This document shows positions 46,506 to 47,827 of a stretch of 47,827 nucleotides of DNA, piece by piece. A model generated the notes under the pieces. That model did no database searches, had not been told where the DNA came from, and saw only the letters and a program-made list of their open reading frames with translations. The stretch's first letter is position 1, and every line of letters starts with the position of its first letter. The stretch covers positions 156,218-204,044 of the forward strand of contig JAGPCY010000011.1 of NCBI GenBank assembly GCA_018057825.1, in the 5' to 3' direction. This stretch comes from Kofleriaceae bacterium (GTDB lineage: Bacteria; Myxococcota_A; Polyangia; Haliangiales; Haliangiaceae). The position numbers and the translations under genes are program-made.

Positions 46506-47606
46506 GTGACGAGCCCCGTCATCCTCGACGGCAAATACGAGCTGGTAGAGATGGCCGGCGAGGGCGGTATGGCCTCGGTGTGGAAGGCCCAGGTCAAGGG
46601 CGCGGCGGGCTTCTCGCGGGCGGTGGCGATCAAGAAGATCAAGAGCGAGTACCGCTCGATCAAGAACTACACCGAGATGTTCATCGAGGAGGCGCGGGTC
46701 GGGGCCGAGCTCGCGCACCCCAACATCGTCCAGGTCTACGACTTCTGCGTCGATCCCCAGGGCAACTACTACATCGTCATGGAGTGGGTCGAGGGCCTCG
46801 ACCTGGGCGGCTTCGTCAAGGCCGAGCGCGCCACCGGGCCGACCCCCTGGCCGATGGTCGTGGTCGCCAGCATCGGCACGCTGCGCGGCCTGGCCGCCGC
46901 CCACGAGCGGCGCCGCGCCGACGGCACGCCGGCGCCGATCGTCCACCGCGACGTCTCGCCCCACAACATCCTGCTCGGGGTCAACGGCGCGGTGAAGCTC
47001 ACCGACTTCGGCCTGGCCCGGGCCCGCGACCGCATGGTGAGCCTGACCGCGCCCGGCACCGTCAAGGGCAAGCTGTCGTACCTGTCGCCCGAGGTCGCGA
47101 TGGGCGGCCAGGCCACCCCGGCCTCCGATCTGTTCGCGATGGGCGCGGTCATGTGGGAGTCGCTGACCGGGGAGCGGCTGTTCGACGGTCGCAGCGACCT
47201 CGACGTGTTCAAGCTGATCCGGCAGTGCGTGATCCGCCCCCTCACGGCCTATCGCAGCGATCTGCCCGATGAGCTGATCGCGATCATCGAGCGCGCGCTG
47301 GCCAAGGACCCGGCCCATCGCTTCGGCTCGGCCGCCAGCTTCGCCTTCATGCTCGGCGAGGTCCTGCGCTACGCGCCGCCCGGCGCCGATCCCCAGGGAC
47401 TCCTGGGTCAGCGGGTCGCCGAGCACCGGGCCCAGCTCGGCCAGCGCCGGTCGAGCGCCGTCCTCAACAGCGACAATGTCCCGACGTGGACCTACCAGCC
47501 GCGCGGCGCCGCCGCCGTCGATCCGTCGTCCGTCGAGATCGATCTCGCCGATCCCAGCGGCGAGTCCAATGATCCGATCCCGCTGACCAAGAAGAAGCGC
47601 GACTAG
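46506..47606 (+). CDS. Soluble Ser/Thr protein kinase
   Basis: GTG at 46506 gives 366 residues, starting just before DGKYELVEMAGEGGMASVWK. The kinase domain covers about 10-285, with Lys43 in VAIKKI, HRDVSPHN (147-154) with Ser replacing the common Lys, DFG (167-169), LSYLSPEVAMG and LFAMGAVMWESLTGERLFDG. The tail of about 80 residues is polar with no membrane helix (PTWTYQPRGAA; DPSSVEIDLADPSGE; ends LTKKKRD), so the enzyme is cytoplasmic, unlike the three membrane kinases in this window. A strong promoter-like pair ends 6 nt upstream. Target and signal are unknown. Its stop is followed at once by a hexamer array. Confidence 0.9.
   Translation: MTSPVILDGKYELVEMAGEGGMASVWKAQVKGAAGFSRAVAIKKIKSEYRSIKNYTEMFIEEARVGAELAHPNIVQVYDFCVDPQGNYYIVMEWVEGLDLGGFVKAERATGPTPWPMVVVASIGTLRGLAAAHERRRADGTPAPIVHRDVSPHNILLGVNGAVKLTDFGLARARDRMVSLTAPGTVKGKLSYLSPEVAMGGQATPASDLFAMGAVMWESLTGERLFDGRSDLDVFKLIRQCVIRPLTAYRSDLPDELIAIIERALAKDPAHRFGSAASFAFMLGEVLRYAPPGADPQGLLGQRVAEHRAQLGQRRSSAVLNSDNVPTWTYQPRGAAAVDPSSVEIDLADPSGESNDPIPLTKKKRD

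Positions 47607-47827
<221 letters not shown>

Overview
The window is very G+C-rich DNA (roughly 70% or more over most of its length) and is densely packed on both strands. The organism is most likely a myxobacterium-like member of the Myxococcota (former Deltaproteobacteria), perhaps near Haliangium/Kofleriaceae. This rests on gene content: four Hanks-type Ser/Thr kinases with different architectures, PEGA-domain and Pro/Ala-rich proteins, a myxobacterial-type Y1 transposase, a GH57/DUF3536 protein, and many GTG starts. The taxonomy is inference; there is no rRNA or tRNA gene here.

Layout. (1) 1-4.6 kb is a scrambled accessory patch. It holds a Y1-type transposase, a truncated Rhs/Tc-toxin core, a patch of visibly lower G+C (about 1.5-3.4 kb) with small cysteine-rich proteins, a decayed Rhs-type toxin tip and an intact candidate immunity gene, a transposase fragment, and a secreted InlB-repeat protein that has lost its 5' end. 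(2) 4.6-10.2 kb: a hexanucleotide array, a zinc-finger/kinase/TPR receptor, an esterase lipoprotein and HtpX. (3) 10.2-21.8 kb is mostly housekeeping: formate-THF ligase, a large DUF349 protein, a GNAT enzyme, an overlapping glgB-GH57 pair, a universal stress protein and a hotdog thioesterase. (4) 21.9-35 kb: kinase plus coupled TPR protein, a CorA/ZntB-type transporter, a D-Ala-D-Ala dipeptidase, a PEGA protein, a second hexamer array, a diiron oxygenase with a TetR regulator and a perfect palindromic operator, a cupredoxin lipoprotein, and a kinase-PEGA-TonB_C fusion. (5) 35-47.8 kb: tdh-kbl-bolA (threonine to glycine), a quinone oxidoreductase, a PHP-domain lipoprotein overlapping a beta-barrel-like protein, a PAS histidine kinase, an ABC-F ATPase, a fourth kinase and a third hexamer array.

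Three patterns go beyond the gene list. First, many backbone genes have a TANNNT-like -10 box only 5-7 nt before the start codon, which suggests widespread leaderless transcription. The genes of the low-G+C patch have Shine-Dalgarno sequences instead. Second, CTCGGY hexamer arrays fill the space directly behind stop codons, twice exactly between convergent genes. Third, short G+C hairpins without T-tracts sit within about 10 nt of stop codons elsewhere. The most notable locus is the decayed Rhs toxin/immunity region at about 0.99-3.4 kb, where the toxin is broken by three lesions but its presumed immunity gene is intact.
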